From NCBI GenBank assembly GCA_025266875.1, contig JALLLT010000006.1, positions 992,001-1,056,000 of the forward strand: DNA of 64,000 nucleotides, in the 5' to 3' direction. Made by a program: the position numbers and the translations under genes. Numbering within the stretch: position 1 is the first letter of the stretch; the number at the start of each line of letters is the position of its first letter. Of the stretch, positions 1-12,457 are shown one piece after another. The notes beneath the pieces were generated by a model. The model made no database searches. It saw only the letters and a list, made by a program, of their open reading frames with translations, and was not told where the DNA came from. Origin of the DNA: Fennellomyces sp. T-0311. Taxonomy: Eukaryota; Mucoromycota; Mucoromycetes; Mucorales; Lichtheimiaceae.

Positions 1-1003
1 GGGTGCCAGCTAGGGCAATCAAGATACCAAACACAGAGATTGTGCGCATGGTTATATAAGAAGGAATGGAAGGGGAGTTAAGTGATATGTATGAAAGAGA
101 GCCCGTTAGAAATTTGCACCTCTTTTATACATTTCACGATTCCGCAGTGAGGTAACACATGCTTGGCTCCTGTGTATCGTGAAATCTCCAATGAGTACTA
201 CATCAAAGCATTATTATACATGTGCTTGCAAGCTTGCGTGCGATGACATTCGACAGCGGCAAGTCAAAATAAACTTTTTTCATAGGTCTGGACGCAATAT
301 TTTGTAATTGATTGCTTGTACGACATAAGGTTCCATGGATATTCCAAGATATTCCCCGAATACCGTTGGCGGGATCTGGTACCTACTTAATCAGGACTGC
401 CCATGTTGCCCGCGGTTCCATTGCATAATGAATTTTTTTATTACTGTCACTGTCAATTTTTTTCATGCATGTTAATGCAGGTTGGTTACCATGCAGGAAT
501 AGTGCATCATCCTCATCGGCGTCAACGCTGCAAGATGTGTCGCCATGCTTGACGGCAGTGTTCGTAATTCACCTAAGCAACTGCTGTTTGGCAAGGCTCT
601 TTTTTTTCTTGTTCTTCTTCTCACATTGCATACTTTCCAAACACCGAAAAGAACATGTGGACGAATCCATATTTTATTGGCAATATGTGACAGGAACACT
701 GGCGCGACATTTGTTACTTAATTTTCGTAACGGCAATGTGAAAGGCATAACAATTATATTTCTAACTATTTGGTCCTTCTGCCCTTATTATTTTTTTACT
801 GTCTTGGCCAAACAAAAGAGTAGTCTGATGTGATTAGAACCATTTTATGGGAGGTTCTCAGGGGATCATGCACTTTTACTCGGTCAAATATACAATTATC
901 GCATTAACCTGGACCAACCCTTAGATCGTATTAAATCAACAAAATGCCTTTATAAACCACTGAATTACCCATCATTCGTCGACAAAAGAAAGCAGATACC
1001 CTA
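1..1003. other. No gene seen; upstream region of the bZIP gene
   Basis: No frame here reads as a credible protein. The longest open frames (465-833 on plus, 472-699 on minus) overlap each other, are low-complexity and show no domain. The last 60 bases look like the bZIP core promoter, with a TATAAA at 951-956. Confidence 0.6.
951..956 (+). promoter_or_regulatory. TATA box of the bZIP gene
   Basis: TATAAA lies 53 nt before the ATG at 1004, with an A-rich leader (gacaaaagaaagcag) in between. Position and sequence fit a fungal TATA element; this is inferred, not tested. Confidence 0.5.
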
Positions 1004-1531
1004 ATGTCATTAACCGCCGACTTTGATCCGAAGCCAATGGCTATTTCATCCATCATTTCTTCTTCGACATCTTTTACATCTCCTCCATCATATCAGGTCC
1101 CATCATCATCCTCATCCGCACCCAGCTCTCCAGAGGCAAGGCAGCAGCAAATGTATCAGCACGGAATTTATACCCAATCAGGATCACCGGTACCGCCATT
1201 GTCCTTGCAGGAGCGACGTCAGCGTAACAAAGCTGCTTCTGCAAAGTATCGAGCCAAAAAGAATCAGCAGCATGGTGAAATGCGATCGCTCATTGCGTCG
1301 CTTACCAAGGAAAACGAGCTCTTGCTCCGCCAATTGGATCACATCAAGCGCGAGAACAATCGTCTCAAGGCAACATGTGATCGTCTTCGTGGCAAAAAGG
1401 TCGCCGCCAAGATTCTTAAGCGGTTTCTCGTCAGTGGCGGCGGCAAAACTACACCAGCGGATGAAACATTGGAACATTTTGAGATAGAGGATGACGAAGA
1501 CGACGAGATAGATAGTTTAATGGAGCAATAG
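1004..1531 (+). CDS. bZIP transcription factor
   Basis: Single-exon, 175-residue nuclear DNA-binding protein. The N-terminal third is rich in Ser and Pro (about residues 14-45). A basic region follows at about residues 70-90, with the bZIP core RNKAASAKYRAKK (the N-x-x-A-A-x-K-x-R pattern), then a leucine zipper at about 95-125 whose leucines (ASL, NELLL, QL, NRL, RL) recur every seven residues. The tail is acidic (EIEDDEDDEIDSLMEQ). The basic region resembles the Cys3/Met28/ATF4-like group of fungal bZIP proteins, which often control sulfur or amino-acid metabolism; that assignment is inference from the core motif only. A TATA box lies 53 nt upstream. The next gene is on the same strand and unrelated. 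The bZIP call is firm; the target pathway is not known. Confidence 0.9.
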   Translation: MSLTADFDPKPMAISSIISSSTSFTSPPSYQVPSSSSSAPSSPEARQQQMYQHGIYTQSGSPVPPLSLQERRQRNKAASAKYRAKKNQQHGEMRSLIASLTKENELLLRQLDHIKRENNRLKATCDRLRGKKVAAKILKRFLVSGGGKTTPADETLEHFEIEDDEDDEIDSLMEQ

Positions 1532-1828
1532 CATTAACTCCATCCACTTTTTTCCAACCTTTATATGATCCACATGTTCCTTTCGGCATACCAATATGTA
1601 GTAGTATTGTCTTATCGACACCCTCTTTGCACACATCTTCTCCCATTTTATCACACGTCCTCTCCTTTGTTTTTTACTATCAACTCTGCTTATGTGGTAA
1701 ATCAGATCGTTCATTTTTTTTTTTGAAACTTTCCGCGAAACTCAACACAGCTTTTTTTGTCCCGCGCAAAATTAATATTTGATATTTAACGGTTGATCTG
1801 CAATCATTTCAGCACTTTGTTTGTATCC

Positions 1829-2913
1829 ATGGCGATCGTACAAGCTTTACTTTTACTGGTGGCTCTTATCGGTATTGTCGCTGCAGCCGATGTCGGAGCG
1901 AACTCGTGTACCGATAGGATCAAGTCAACCCAAAGTGGAAAAGCCAGCACACTCAATCTCAAATCCAGCTTTAATGCTATGATGCCATGCAGCCAAGAAA
2001 CCGACAGCTTGAAAGCCAAACATTTTATTGATGACACTTGGAAGATTGGCAAGAAATACTTTTATGGTGCTGAAGACGTCTCATTTGTGACGGATCCTGC
2101 TACGAACAGTGGTGAGGTGCTTCGCATCCTCTTTGAAAAAGGATCCTTTTCCCCACACGGTACCGCGGAAGCAGGCGACGGTCATGTCACCGGTGGAAGC
2201 GAGTTTTACGTGACACCATTCAACAATACGTCATACAAACGTGGATTGATCCGTTACGACGTTCTATTTGACAAGGACTTCGACTGGGTCAAAGGTGGCA
2301 AATTACCAGGACTTTATGGAGGTATGTAACGGTTTTTATATGGTATCTAGACTGATCATACCTGGCCTCCTAGGCATCCCTATGACTGGCTGTACAGGTG
2401 GTAAAAAGGCTAATGGAAAGGATTGTTTCTCCATTCGAGGAATGTGGCGTGAAAAAGGTACAAGCATGGCTCCTTGGTGTACATCTAGCAAGGTTCTTAC
2501 ATTTTTTTCTTGACTGCAAAGGATACGGCGAGGCATATGTTTACTTACCCCAACTGGAAAACAAGAAAGTCTGTGCTAACCCAATGATCAAATGTAACGA
2601 CAACTTTGGCACATCGCTCGCGAGAGGAGTTATTGAGTTTGGCAAGAACAAGTGGTCCACGATCGAAATTTACACGGAGATGAACGACCTGGGCAAAAGC
2701 AATGGCAAACTCAAGATGTGGCAAGACGGCCGTGCAATTATCGATCTTGAGGATGGAGTCACTTACCGCCACACGAAGGAGCTTGGAGTTACCAGCATCC
2801 TCTTCAGCACATTCTTTGGTGGAGGAACCAAGGACTATGCCACTCCCAAGAATACCTACGCTTACTTCAAGAACATTGAAATCAGCGTAGCTGATCCCGA
2901 GAACGTAAGCTGA
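1829..2913 (+). CDS. Secreted polysaccharide lyase, family 14-like
   Basis: Three exons (1829-2321, 2398-2457, 2522-2913) give 314 residues. The ATG at 1829 is preferred to the in-frame one at 1793 because it starts directly with a signal peptide (MAIVQALLLLVAL...VAAA). The mature part has the hallmark KGGKLPGLYGG stretch at the end of exon 1, followed by DCFSIRGMWREKGYGEAYVYLP across exons 2-3. This is the core beta-jelly-roll signature of PL14/PL20-like lyases that cleave uronic-acid polymers (alginate or glucuronan type). It is predicted to be secreted and to act on acidic polysaccharide, possibly glucuronan of the fungus's own wall, which is inference. Splicing restores one continuous frame through both introns. 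The stop converges on the SYF2 gene, with 74 bp between stop codons. Substrate is uncertain, family is fairly sure. Confidence 0.85.
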
Positions 2914-2987
2914 CATGTTTCATTCAATTGCAGGCCACTCGCTAACCATGCAACTTTGCTTTAATGATAGTGAAAAACTCTTTCTTT

Positions 2988-4166
2988 TTACAATGCAGTG
3001 CCTCTTTCCAGATTCTCCCGAATCTCCTTGGTATACTTGTCATAGAACCGCGCAATCTTCTGGTTGAAGACACGGTTCTTCTCATTGATCCAAGAAATAT
3101 CATCCGCGACCTCCTTGCGCTCACGCGAGCGAGTCTCGCGTCGGTGAATTCTATAAATAAAAACACACACAATTAGACACTATCAACCCTGCGGATATGC
3201 AAACGTACTGTTTCTTCACATCTTGCACAAGACGATCAACAGCTTCTTTCGAAGGCTTGTCATCGAACGTTCCGTAGTCCAGATTGTTGGCCACGGCATT
3301 GATATCGGATGGATCCTCGCCGTTTCGAATGGCTCGTTCAATTGACTCCATTTTCTTCTCTGCATACTGCGCCATGTCCGGCTTGAATTCAGAAATCAGC
3401 TTCACGTACTTCTTATGGGCTGCCTGTGCGTGATCTGTTTTTGCAGAAACGGATAAGCATATACGCCATCCAATAACAGCTATACTTGCCTGTGAATCCG
3501 TTGTTGGCCATTTCAGCTTTTCGCTGCATCTTCTCCTCCCACGCCTCAACAGACTCTGCCGAGTACTTCCAGAACTGCTTGCGCTCATAATCCTCGCCGT
3601 TATCGCGTGCTTGCTACAGATACATATCATCAATGGCTGCTTTGCAAGAGTTTGGCGAAGCTTACCTGTTTTGCTTGCAGCTCCAAAGCCTGCATTCGCT
3701 TTCTCTCATTTCGAGCCTCTAATCTGGGATTCTCTTTGCTCCGTTGGAATTCGAGGTTACGATCACGGTTATTGCCTTCTGTCACTTCAGTTACCTAATG
3801 CTATGGTTCAGCATGCAAAATCTTTCAAATCGGATCGCTAATAAAATAATAAAGCCTTACTCGTCGTCGTTTCAGCTCTTTCAATTTCTGCATGCGATCA
3901 GCAAGTGAGGAGCCTGAGGAATGATCCTGTTCATTTTGTGGTGCTGATTCAGCTTCGGCTTCTGATTCTTGTTCCTTTTGTGGAGCTGATTCTGCTTCGA
4001 CTGCTGACTCTTGTTCATGTATTGTCGCCGGTTGTTCGCTGCTTACGCTTTGTGATTCAACTTGTTGCTGTGCTTCTACAGGTTCATCGTCTGTTGCGCT
4101 GGACTTTGATGTATGTCTTTTCTTTGTAGATTCTGCTGCAACTTTCGTCTTTCTTTTTGGCGGCAT
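2988..4166 (-). CDS. SYF2: Pre-mRNA-splicing factor SYF2
   Basis: Five exons on the minus strand (4166-3861, 3794-3666, 3613-3490, 3434-3209, 3150-2988) encode 315 residues. The N-terminus is basic and then Gln/Glu/Ser-rich with two near-copies of an ES(E/A)xEAESAPQ(K/N)EQ unit, followed by RMQKLKELKRRR. The second half is the SYF2 domain: GEDYERKQFWKYSAE, FKPDMAQYAEK, and the highly conserved end INEKNRVFNQKIARFYDKYTKEIRENLERGTAL. SYF2 is a component of the NineTeen (Prp19-associated) complex in the spliceosome nucleus. The third intron (3489-3435) begins with GCAAGT rather than GT, so it appears to be a GC-AG intron. All other introns are GT-AG, 55-66 nt. Confidence 0.92.
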
Positions 4167-6048
4167 GGTGAAAGCAAAAGGTGAAGGATATTTCGTACTC
4201 AGGATTCAGCAGGTCTCCCTTTAGACTTGCCTAATAAACCCTAGCAGTAATTAAGAGCGAGGTATCCGTACTAACAAATAGTTTCCGGCATAGGCGAATG
4301 ATAAATGGTAATCGCTGCATATATTGAATATTGCGATGATCTGTGAAGCACTATTCTCACTTTATTTTTTTATCAGTACATATGTTATTATATAATTCAC
4401 GCATGGAATAGCGTGGATTATCTCTTAGTGCTTCAAACAACACATCTACATCGCAGTATGATACTATGTGGTTTGAGATTGAAAGATGAGCATATTCGAT
4501 CTAATCAAAAGCAAAGTTGACTACAGTTTGTTCTATGAATGGACTTTTGTTCCATTACGCACACCGGAGGATTCTGTTGCACGCGTCGAATCTATATATC
4601 AGAGGTGTTCAGGGAACCCCTATAAGATCATAAACATATGAGAAAATTGAGTTGGCTATTCAATTAACTTTACTCAGAAGATTTCTATGCCTTCCAAAAG
4701 GTGCCCATCAATTACAATCAAAGCTTCAATAAAACTATCAAAAGAAGTGCAATTACGTTTACTTGGGAAAGTAATTTTCTTACATTTATAATACTATGGA
4801 AGTTTACTGTACTCCCGTATTAGAAACATATAATAACAGCAATAGTGCGCATTTAGCTTGAATGTGTAACTTACAGAGTAGCATCGTTGATGCAAAATTA
4901 TTACGAATACAGGTTCTTTTTAATGATACATACTATGGTTCTTCTTTGTGTCTAATGTGGGGCCAGCATTACAGTTACTGCTTCCAACGAAAATTCTCAC
5001 AAGATTACAATCGATTCCTTCGGTAGTCGTATGGATCGTAAATTAACTATACGTAGCTACTTTTCCAGTACTGGCCTATATCCCTATATATGAAAATTCC
5101 ATTCAACTGCTATTATATGTAGGTATTTGTTCAGACATCTGCATTGTCCAGTTTGTAGGACAACTCAATATTTATCAAGTTTTATTGGATGCATTGGTAT
5201 TATATGAAGAAATGAAGGTACGTAGTACGTTGCAACTATGTGATCTGTTCAATCTTGGTTAGTCGTAATTGATAGGCCTTACCTGTAATTCCTCTAAATG
5301 TTTAAATATGATCACGAACTCACTTGTGCAGCTTGTATAGATATATATGCAGGCCGTTTGGGTGATGATGTCAACGTTGGTCACGTAGTAGTTGCACCTC
5401 GGATCTGGCAGGCAAGCAACTCTTTACGTACGTTGCGTTCCAAATGTTCAATGATATGCGCTGGGAACATACGAGGCTTAGGTGCTAGAATCTAACCCAT
5501 TAAGGTAAGATTAACGTGTGCCCAAAATTCAGTCCAGAAATTATTGAAGATCAAGTGATATGCTCTACATACCAGTGATTAAATTGGGTTCGTCGCATAC
5601 GTAAGAATTCTTTCGTGATTATTTATATGTCCATCAATGCATTAGTACTATGAAGTGTAAATAACGCTTGATCGCACTATACTACGTAATGCACGATTAA
5701 CGTCTAACCTTGCCCTAAACCAAACGTCATTCCAAGATAAGCAATTATGACAAAAAATGGATGTCGAAAAACCGTCGATTCCAAATTTAATAAGAGGATT
5801 CAAGTGCCACGAAATTTATTACTATCAAAATGCTACATCGCTATTGAAATCTATCTTTTTGCAGTACGAATATACTAGCAATAAATATGTTACAATGTAG
5901 TTGCATACTTTACACAAACACTCTACTTCATTATAAGGACATATATAAGTAATTATACCCATATGTATACTAAGCGACACCCAAGTGAGCAAAGGATATA
6001 TACGTATTTACAATAAGTTACAGCAAAAGTATAGGCAAAGATTACAAC
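4167..6048. other. AT-rich gene-free stretch
   Basis: 1.9 kb without a credible coding frame on either strand; the longest frame is 65 codons (5298-5495) with no family resemblance. It holds the divergent-side upstream region of SYF2 and the 3' flank of the F-box gene. I see no repeats or RNA gene. Confidence 0.6.
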
Positions 6049-7714
6049 TTAGTGGCGTAACGTATCTGATGTAAACATTCTATGAATAGAAGGAGGACAA
6101 GTGCCATCAGAGCTTGTTTCCAGAGCAAATTTCCATTCAACAGCATTTGCTCTCAAGTGATTTATGATCGCGTCGAGCAAAGCATCAGTATACTGGTCTG
6201 TCCTGGCAAAGCAGACCAAGTCCACCCTTGTCAATAGTCTGCGGAATCCGTCGAGGAATTGAGATAACCGATCGACTTGCACATGTTTGCAACTTGTGAT
6301 GCTCAGTCGTTCAAGTGACGTCAAATTTTCAGGCATGACGTTCAGTATGCTTCCTGTGAGCACGTCGACATCATTCAGTGCCAGATGTTTCAAATGCTTT
6401 TGTATGGACGGGGACTGGACAAAGCGAATGAATCCAGTTTCTGATAATGTACTGCAGGAAGAAATTCGTAATTCGGTTAGGTCTTTTTCAGCTAGGCAGC
6501 CAAGCACTTCATCAGTCATCAGGTTTGCCACTGTCAGGTCGACATACTGCAATAAAGTGGCATGACGAAGGAAAGTACATAGATCTTCGCATAAATCGAG
6601 GTTTCCAGGCAATTGATCGTCCGTGTTCACGAGCACCAGATCACGTAATCGCGAAAATGATAGGCTGGCCCATTGCGATAACATCATCCTATTCAGTGGC
6701 TCGTATCCTTTGATGCGCAAAAAGCGGAGTGTATTGTGGTACTTGTGGATGACGGGTTCGAGTGCGTGTGCTTCTGTGAAACGATCATCGCCGTCGACGA
6801 CAAGATACTGTAAGCCAGCTCCGTGTGTTGTTGTTGCTTCGTCCGGTCTAAAGTTGTCGTCTTGACCGTCATGGACTTCGATTAGCTCAATGTCGTGGCA
6901 GTAGTCGATAAGAGTGCGCAGCACCGCGTGCGAATATTCACAGTCCAATGCATTTAGGCTAATTCGCTGTAGCTTAGGTAACAAACGAATCAGCATGTGC
7001 ACGGAAAGTGGTCTCCCGTTGCCGAATAAGTCGATCGTGAGTTGGGTGAGACTTTGATGAGGCTGAATCAAGGCTGGTTCGAATAGCCGCCAAGGATGAT
7101 TTTCAACGCTCTCGTCCGTTTGCGTAACGACTGCTCGATAAATTAAGGTGACCAGGTTTGGTAGCTGTCGTAGCACCACTGTGGGTATCACGTATGTGTC
7201 CATAGTTAGTTTATGGACGAACAAAAGATCCAGGCGTGTCAAGGAGCGCTGACAAATGGCCGTGGTTTTGTAAAGCAGGGACATTGGCCAAAAGTCGATA
7301 ATTAACGAAGCTTGTTGAAACAATGTGTTAACAGCACTGTCATCCTTGTACTTTTTTCAGGAATAATTCTGTCAAAGTGAAGTTCTTACCTGTTTGGATG
7401 TTATCGCAGTCATGCTCAATAAGAAAGTCAATTGTTTCCATCGCGCGGATAACTTTATCATACGCCGATTGTCTGTCTGCATGTGTGTTTATGTGGAATC
7501 GTTGCACGGAGCTTTTCTGAAGGTTGGACGTGTACGGACGTAATACGGACACGCTGTCGTATCCATGTTCAGAAGATATTTCCTGCCACAACCCTGGCCA
7601 TCCCAATACAGTTGATCGCCAATTGCGGCAGACACGGGTACACCGAATACAGTCTCGGAATGAAAGGTTTGCAAAGATGACATGCCAAATCTCGGAAGGA
7701 ATTTCGCAAAACAT
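6049..7714 (-). pseudogene. F-box/LRR protein with an apparent frameshift
   Basis: Read from 7714, the protein starts with an F-box (MFCEIPSEIWHVIFANLSFRDCIRCTRVCRNWR) and continues as leucine-rich-repeat sequence, as in SCF ubiquitin-ligase adaptors. The first frame runs to a TGA at about 7340-7342, and the rest (about 420 codons down to 6049) is in another frame with typical LRR phrases such as LRISSCSTLSETGFIRFV and LERLSITSCKHVQVDRLSQFL. The frames meet at a run of six T on the plus strand (7352-7357). Removing one base there would join LTELFLKK to YKDDSAVNTLFQQ without a gap. A GTAAGA donor at about 7385 and acceptors near 7358 or 7336 exist, but their phases do not match the downstream frame. 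So this is either a frameshifted gene, a base-calling error in a homopolymer, or an unusual splice. F-box/LRR genes are numerous and fast-evolving in these fungi. No TTG start need be assumed. Confidence 0.7.
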
Positions 7715-9430
7715 GGCTCGATCGGAAATGGTTAATGTGACTGGAAAAGAGATCTACTTGAAAGAAAGAAGAAAGATGCTAAACTTTCACGTCACCCCTT
7801 GCCATGGATGCTGGTTTGTTGAGTTTAAGGCAACTAGATCGAAATTTTCGACTTTAGCGTTGGCACATGGTATACTTTGAAATTTTGGGCGCCCAGATGC
7901 AACCATGCTTTTCGTTGGTTTGCGTGTTGGCCAATGCGATTCCTGTTGCAGGAAACCGGCGCATCGAGCATGCTTGAATGTTTGGGAAGAGTAGCCGCAA
8001 CAAGAAATAGAATTGCCCAACTTTTAGGTTTGTACGACATTGATTAGCCTCAAGAGTGCTTCTTCAAGCAAGCATGTACTTGCCCTAGTAAACATTCTAA
8101 ATGATCCGTTGCACAATATCGATCACTCTCTTGTGACATACCCAATTAAGAGAGTTGATGCATGTCCATGCATGGTAACGAAGTTTTACAATACTGTCCC
8201 CGAAAATAAATAAGCCCAGCCGGGTACAAGCATCCTGGTGTGCTTATAACAACCAATCTCGGGTAATTCGAACATAGTGCCAGTACTATGCTGAATCTCA
8301 TTGCGAATGAATGGTATATTTGTTCCGTATGTACATATAGCAATATGAGACAACCCATTACCATTTATCGTATAATTTTAAAAGGAAAAGGCCAGTTCCG
8401 GTTTCAAAAAGTGGCCCCATTCTTTTTGCAGATCGTGCTTGCCATACATATCAACACGACGCTCCAGCGAACCATTGACGTATCCAATTCAAGTTAGCGA
8501 GCCTTGTCCTTAAACCATAGTAACAGTATAACGTAGAAACTATACTATCAATGTCCTTCTCTAAATATTACGCAAAAGAAGGTTCAAGACATCATATACT
8601 GAAGTGTATGTTTTCACATGCTCAAGAACTGGAGATATGGTGGTCAAAAAGTCCACCATAACCTGAAAACCCAATGCATGGTCTAGACCTAGATCACAAT
8701 ACTGTATGCGTGTCGGACGAGACCACTCTAAATAATGGACGAGCTCAGCACATATGGTTTCTTGTATGTATGCGTGACTGGAGCTACAATGCACACATGA
8801 AACGTAACAAGAGTATAATACTGCCCGTGGAGAGCTTGAGCACACACGTACTGGAAATATTGTCAATTATTACTTTGTTAGAGCCATGGCAGTGTCTGCC
8901 TTAAAACGACATTAACTCTAACGACGAAGGTCCCGGCTAGCAATTATAGGTATGCCTTAATCCTGCACACCCAGAGAGCATACTTTCCGGTTGCTGACTT
9001 GCGCTGCTTGTGCTCTTCCATATAAGTACTCAACCAGTTTGACTGTAACAACACTTGGCATTATTTATTACCAAATAAAGGCAGATCCGCTCCTTCACAT
9101 GTGGGAGAATACAAGTGCGTTCTAGTGATGGGGCACAGACTAAAGACTCGAAAGACGAGCCAGTCTATATTACTCGTTCGCTGAGAAATTGCAGTTAGGT
9201 TTCGAAGTATCTGAATTATCGTTCACCCACAGACGATCTCTTATTTTAATAACTATGGTAAGTATGGCAAATCATCGAGCAGCTCTACGGCGTCCGGTAA
9301 ACATATAACCTTTGACTTATGGTCTTATGGGGTACACTGCTTGTTTAAAGCATTGATGAGTGTGTCTATCAAAATCTACGGAAACTCAGAAAATCCTTAT
9401 TTTGCTGTTCCTGTGTGTGTGTCTTGAATC
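7715..9430. other. No gene seen between the F-box gene and ORC3
   Basis: Open frames of up to about 118 codons occur on both strands but overlap one another and have no recognisable domain. A 101-codon minus frame (8866-8561) was the most protein-like and still matches nothing I know. The last 70 bases have a TG-rich leader (9411-9424) just before the ORC3 start. Confidence 0.5.
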
Positions 9431-12400
9431 ATGGCGGCGATTACGTCAGGCAGAGATGATTTTGACTCGATCTCAGAGGTATGCTTAAGAAGAAAGCGTC
9501 AATACTCTTAATTTACTTACTAAGAATGTAATTTATAGGGATGTTTCTTGATCTTGCCCCAAACTCAACGAACAAGTCAAACGAAATCAACGACGGGTCA
9601 AAAACGCAAGCGAATCACCAGAAAAAGTAAATTCAGCAGCGAGAAAAACATCGGAATTATTGAATCTGGATCTTAGCTCAAGGCAAAGTGGCACGCCGAC
9701 ATGTCGATGAACAGGAACACGTTCCACACCAAGGTTTCGAACGGCTTTTCGACAATGAAGAGTCAACAGTGTGTATGGAGATGCGTCGGAATGCTTTTGA
9801 CGAAGCGTGGTCACGAGTACAGGCCATTATCAACGTAACGTGGACTTTTTCGGTGTGAAAGAAGATGAATACTGAAGCAAACATAGGATATCTTGTTGGA
9901 TATGAACCGTACTGCGTTGGATAAAATCGCATCCTTTGTCGAAGCCTCGCAACAAAGCTCCTCTGAAGGGTAATCAGTGGCTGCGGTATTTGCTACAAAT
10001 GGTTGTTAACTATCTGACAGATTGGTACATTTACCTTTCCACGAGATCCCGACAGGCTTAGTCTTTGCTGGTAAGTGATGCAGTAGTGGCAGAACCGGTC
10101 TGGCTGATATGGATGAATAGGTATCAACACACCGGATCACAGCACGCAATTCAAGCAGATTGCCACCAAGCTCTCCGAAGACAGTAGCAATTTCGTGGCT
10201 CTACTTCAATCAAAGGACTGCAATAACCTTAAGAACATGATGAAGACCATGATCGAGCAGTTTCTATCAATTGATGCGGAAACCATGGGAACAGAGGCTG
10301 ATGATCAACAGGAGGAGGAAGGAGAGGATGATGAGAACGATCATGAGGTAGAAGGGTCAGAGTTTGAGGGTTAAGGGCAATGCGTATTCACATGAATGAA
10401 ACAGGAGACAACATCTCAGCTAGGTAACGCAGCATTTGAAATCAACAACAACAAGACGAAGCGAGTGTCCAAACTCCCGGCGTATGACATGCAAATTCTG
10501 GAAGCATGGTATCGGTATGTTACGAAGAAAAGTGGCGCTCGGCAGCCGAACTTGGTGATTGTGCTGCAGGATTTAGAATCGTTCGAAGCGAACATGCTCC
10601 GCGATTTCATTACCATTTGCAGGTAAGAAGAATCACGAGTTATAGGGGGACATGATCTGACATGGATAACCTATGCAGTGAATATCGATTACGGATACCT
10701 GTCGTATTCATTATGGGCATTGCGACATCAACCGAAATCCTGCATCAGTCCCTCACCAAATCAACTATTGGCTTACTCCGTATCGAGAAGTTCTGGTTAG
10801 AACAAAGTGATGTCTGGTTCAACCGCGTGTTGGAGTCTGTAAGTTGTTTATCGAAGAGGGATACAAGGGGGATCGCTCTGCTTTGGGGGATGCAGACTTA
10901 TCGCTCGATAGGTTTTCATAGATTCGGTCCACACGCTCAAGTTCGGTGCACGTCCGTACAAATTCCTGTTAGATCACTTTTATCTGTATGATTTCTCCAT
11001 GGGTCGTGCTACAGCAAGCTTAAAGGTACGACTAGGTTGTCACGGGTATACGGACAAAGCTTAACATGATCAACTATGCAGTACGCATTGATGCACCATT
11101 TCTATGGCAACCCATTATCTATCTTTTTGCCACTGATGGGCAAGCCAGATGAACATGTCCGACAAACTCTAAAGAAATGGCACGAATCAGATGTGTTAAG
11201 CGAACACCACACCACAAATCTGCGTATGCTATCTTCTTTTCGAGCGCACGTGGATGCACTTGCCGATCAAAATCCGCAGCTCGCTCTGCAGCTCCTGGAT
11301 GACGATGCATTTCTGCTTACTGAAGCATTGCCTGATTTTCTTCGGGGGTTGACGCGCTACCAACACGAGTTCCAGTACGGGATTGAGCTGATTCGCGCCC
11401 TGCAAAGTCAATTTTCCAGCAATGTCGGTATGAGGAAATCGAAGCGCATGCTGTTATTAGCGGCGCTCGAATCTCGAGATGGCCTGACGAACAGCGAAAT
11501 CATTCTGTGGCCGACAAGTTTAGTGCGAAAGCTTGATCCAGAAGGACTAGATCAGCTTTTGCAGCGGATACGCCCTGTGGCAAAACGGTTCGGCTTCGAG
11601 GCGCCTCTCCAGTGGGACGAACGGCTGCAGACGCTTTTAGGGGCCGATGAGGCGTACCAACGGAAAGTAGCAAACAAGCTTGCCGGTATGGTCCTACCTG
11701 ATGAGGAAAGGCGACGTACAGAGACCGCAAAGAAGGTCCAGATGCAGTCGATGGATCATCTCAAGCAAGCAGGCACCGATAAAACGAAGATAGCGATTGA
11801 GATTGCGGATTGGATAAGCGAGACGTTAAAGTAAGAAGAATGACTGTATGCATCTTCTTATCCATGCACTTACTGGAATGTAAAACAAAAATAGGAGTTG
11901 CCTTCGATCATACACCGCCGTGCCCATGTATGAGCTAGTGTACTACACAAGCGCGAAGCTGCATGAAAAAGTAAGCATCAGGCGAGGGGGAGGGGTTAAA
12001 CGGCGTCATGATGATAGTAACGACTTTTTGTTGTTGTGAATTTAGTCATTCTCCGCGCAACCGCGGGCCGCTGTTCAAACAGGTCTTGGTCAGTCTTACC
12101 ATTACCTCAACTGCACATGCTGTACGGGCAAAAGCAAGAACCAGATATTGCCATCCGAACACGACACATGCATACTGTACAAACTATACTTGGAATGTGG
12201 TCGAATGATCAATCTATTCGATTGGTTTATGGCATTTGGCTACGTACTTGGGCGAGAAAAGCGGAGCAAGTCAGCGAGTGAGAAGGAAGTGCAGTAAGTG
12301 ATCGCCTGGAAATAGAGTTATGGCGTTGCTAAGCGGTGGATTGTTTCGCAGGGCACGCTTCATCCGATCAGTGGCAGAACTTCAGTTTTTAGGCTTTATC

Positions 12401-12457
12401 AAACCAACTCAGCGGAAAACTGATCATGTACAACGTTTAACTTGGTCGAATATGTAA
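9431..12457 (+). CDS. ORC3: Origin recognition complex subunit 3
   Basis: Thirteen exons: 9431-9478, 9539-9626, 9677-9834, 9887-9969, 10021-10070, 10121-10347, 10405-10622, 10679-10838, 10912-11025, 11082-11830, 11895-11970, 12046-12293, 12352-12457. They give 774 residues in one continuous frame. Family features in order: EGCFLILPQ near the start; [19 protein letters not shown]; the conserved [12 protein letters not shown] followed by [12 protein letters not shown] (AAA-like core); [30 protein letters not shown]; and the C-terminal winged-helix part with [28 protein letters not shown] and [28 protein letters not shown]3 is part of the nuclear complex that marks replication origins. The TAA at 11832-11834 is not the end: it sits inside an intron that begins GTAAGA at 11831, and the C-terminal exons match the family. 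An acidic run ([12 protein letters not shown]) ends exon 6. A decayed copy lies downstream at about 14350-15950. Confidence 0.93.

Noticed and set aside
2895..2937. Possible last intron in the PL14 gene (GTAAGC to CAG)
   Set aside because: It would be only about 33 nt, shorter than any other intron here, and the frame already ends at a TGA.
8561..8866. 101-codon minus frame upstream of ORC3
   Set aside because: Looked protein-like at its end (GFQVMVDFLTTISPVLEHVK) but no family or conserved motif could be named.
10896..10926. Alternative ORC3 exon 9 acceptor at the second AG (TTTTCATAG)
   Set aside because: It breaks the frame; the first AG (exon from 10912) gives [12 protein letters not shown] as in the family.
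11832..11834. TAA as the end of ORC3
   Set aside because: It lies inside an intron starting GTAAGA at 11831; the next exons (11895-12457) restore the frame and match the ORC3 C-terminus.
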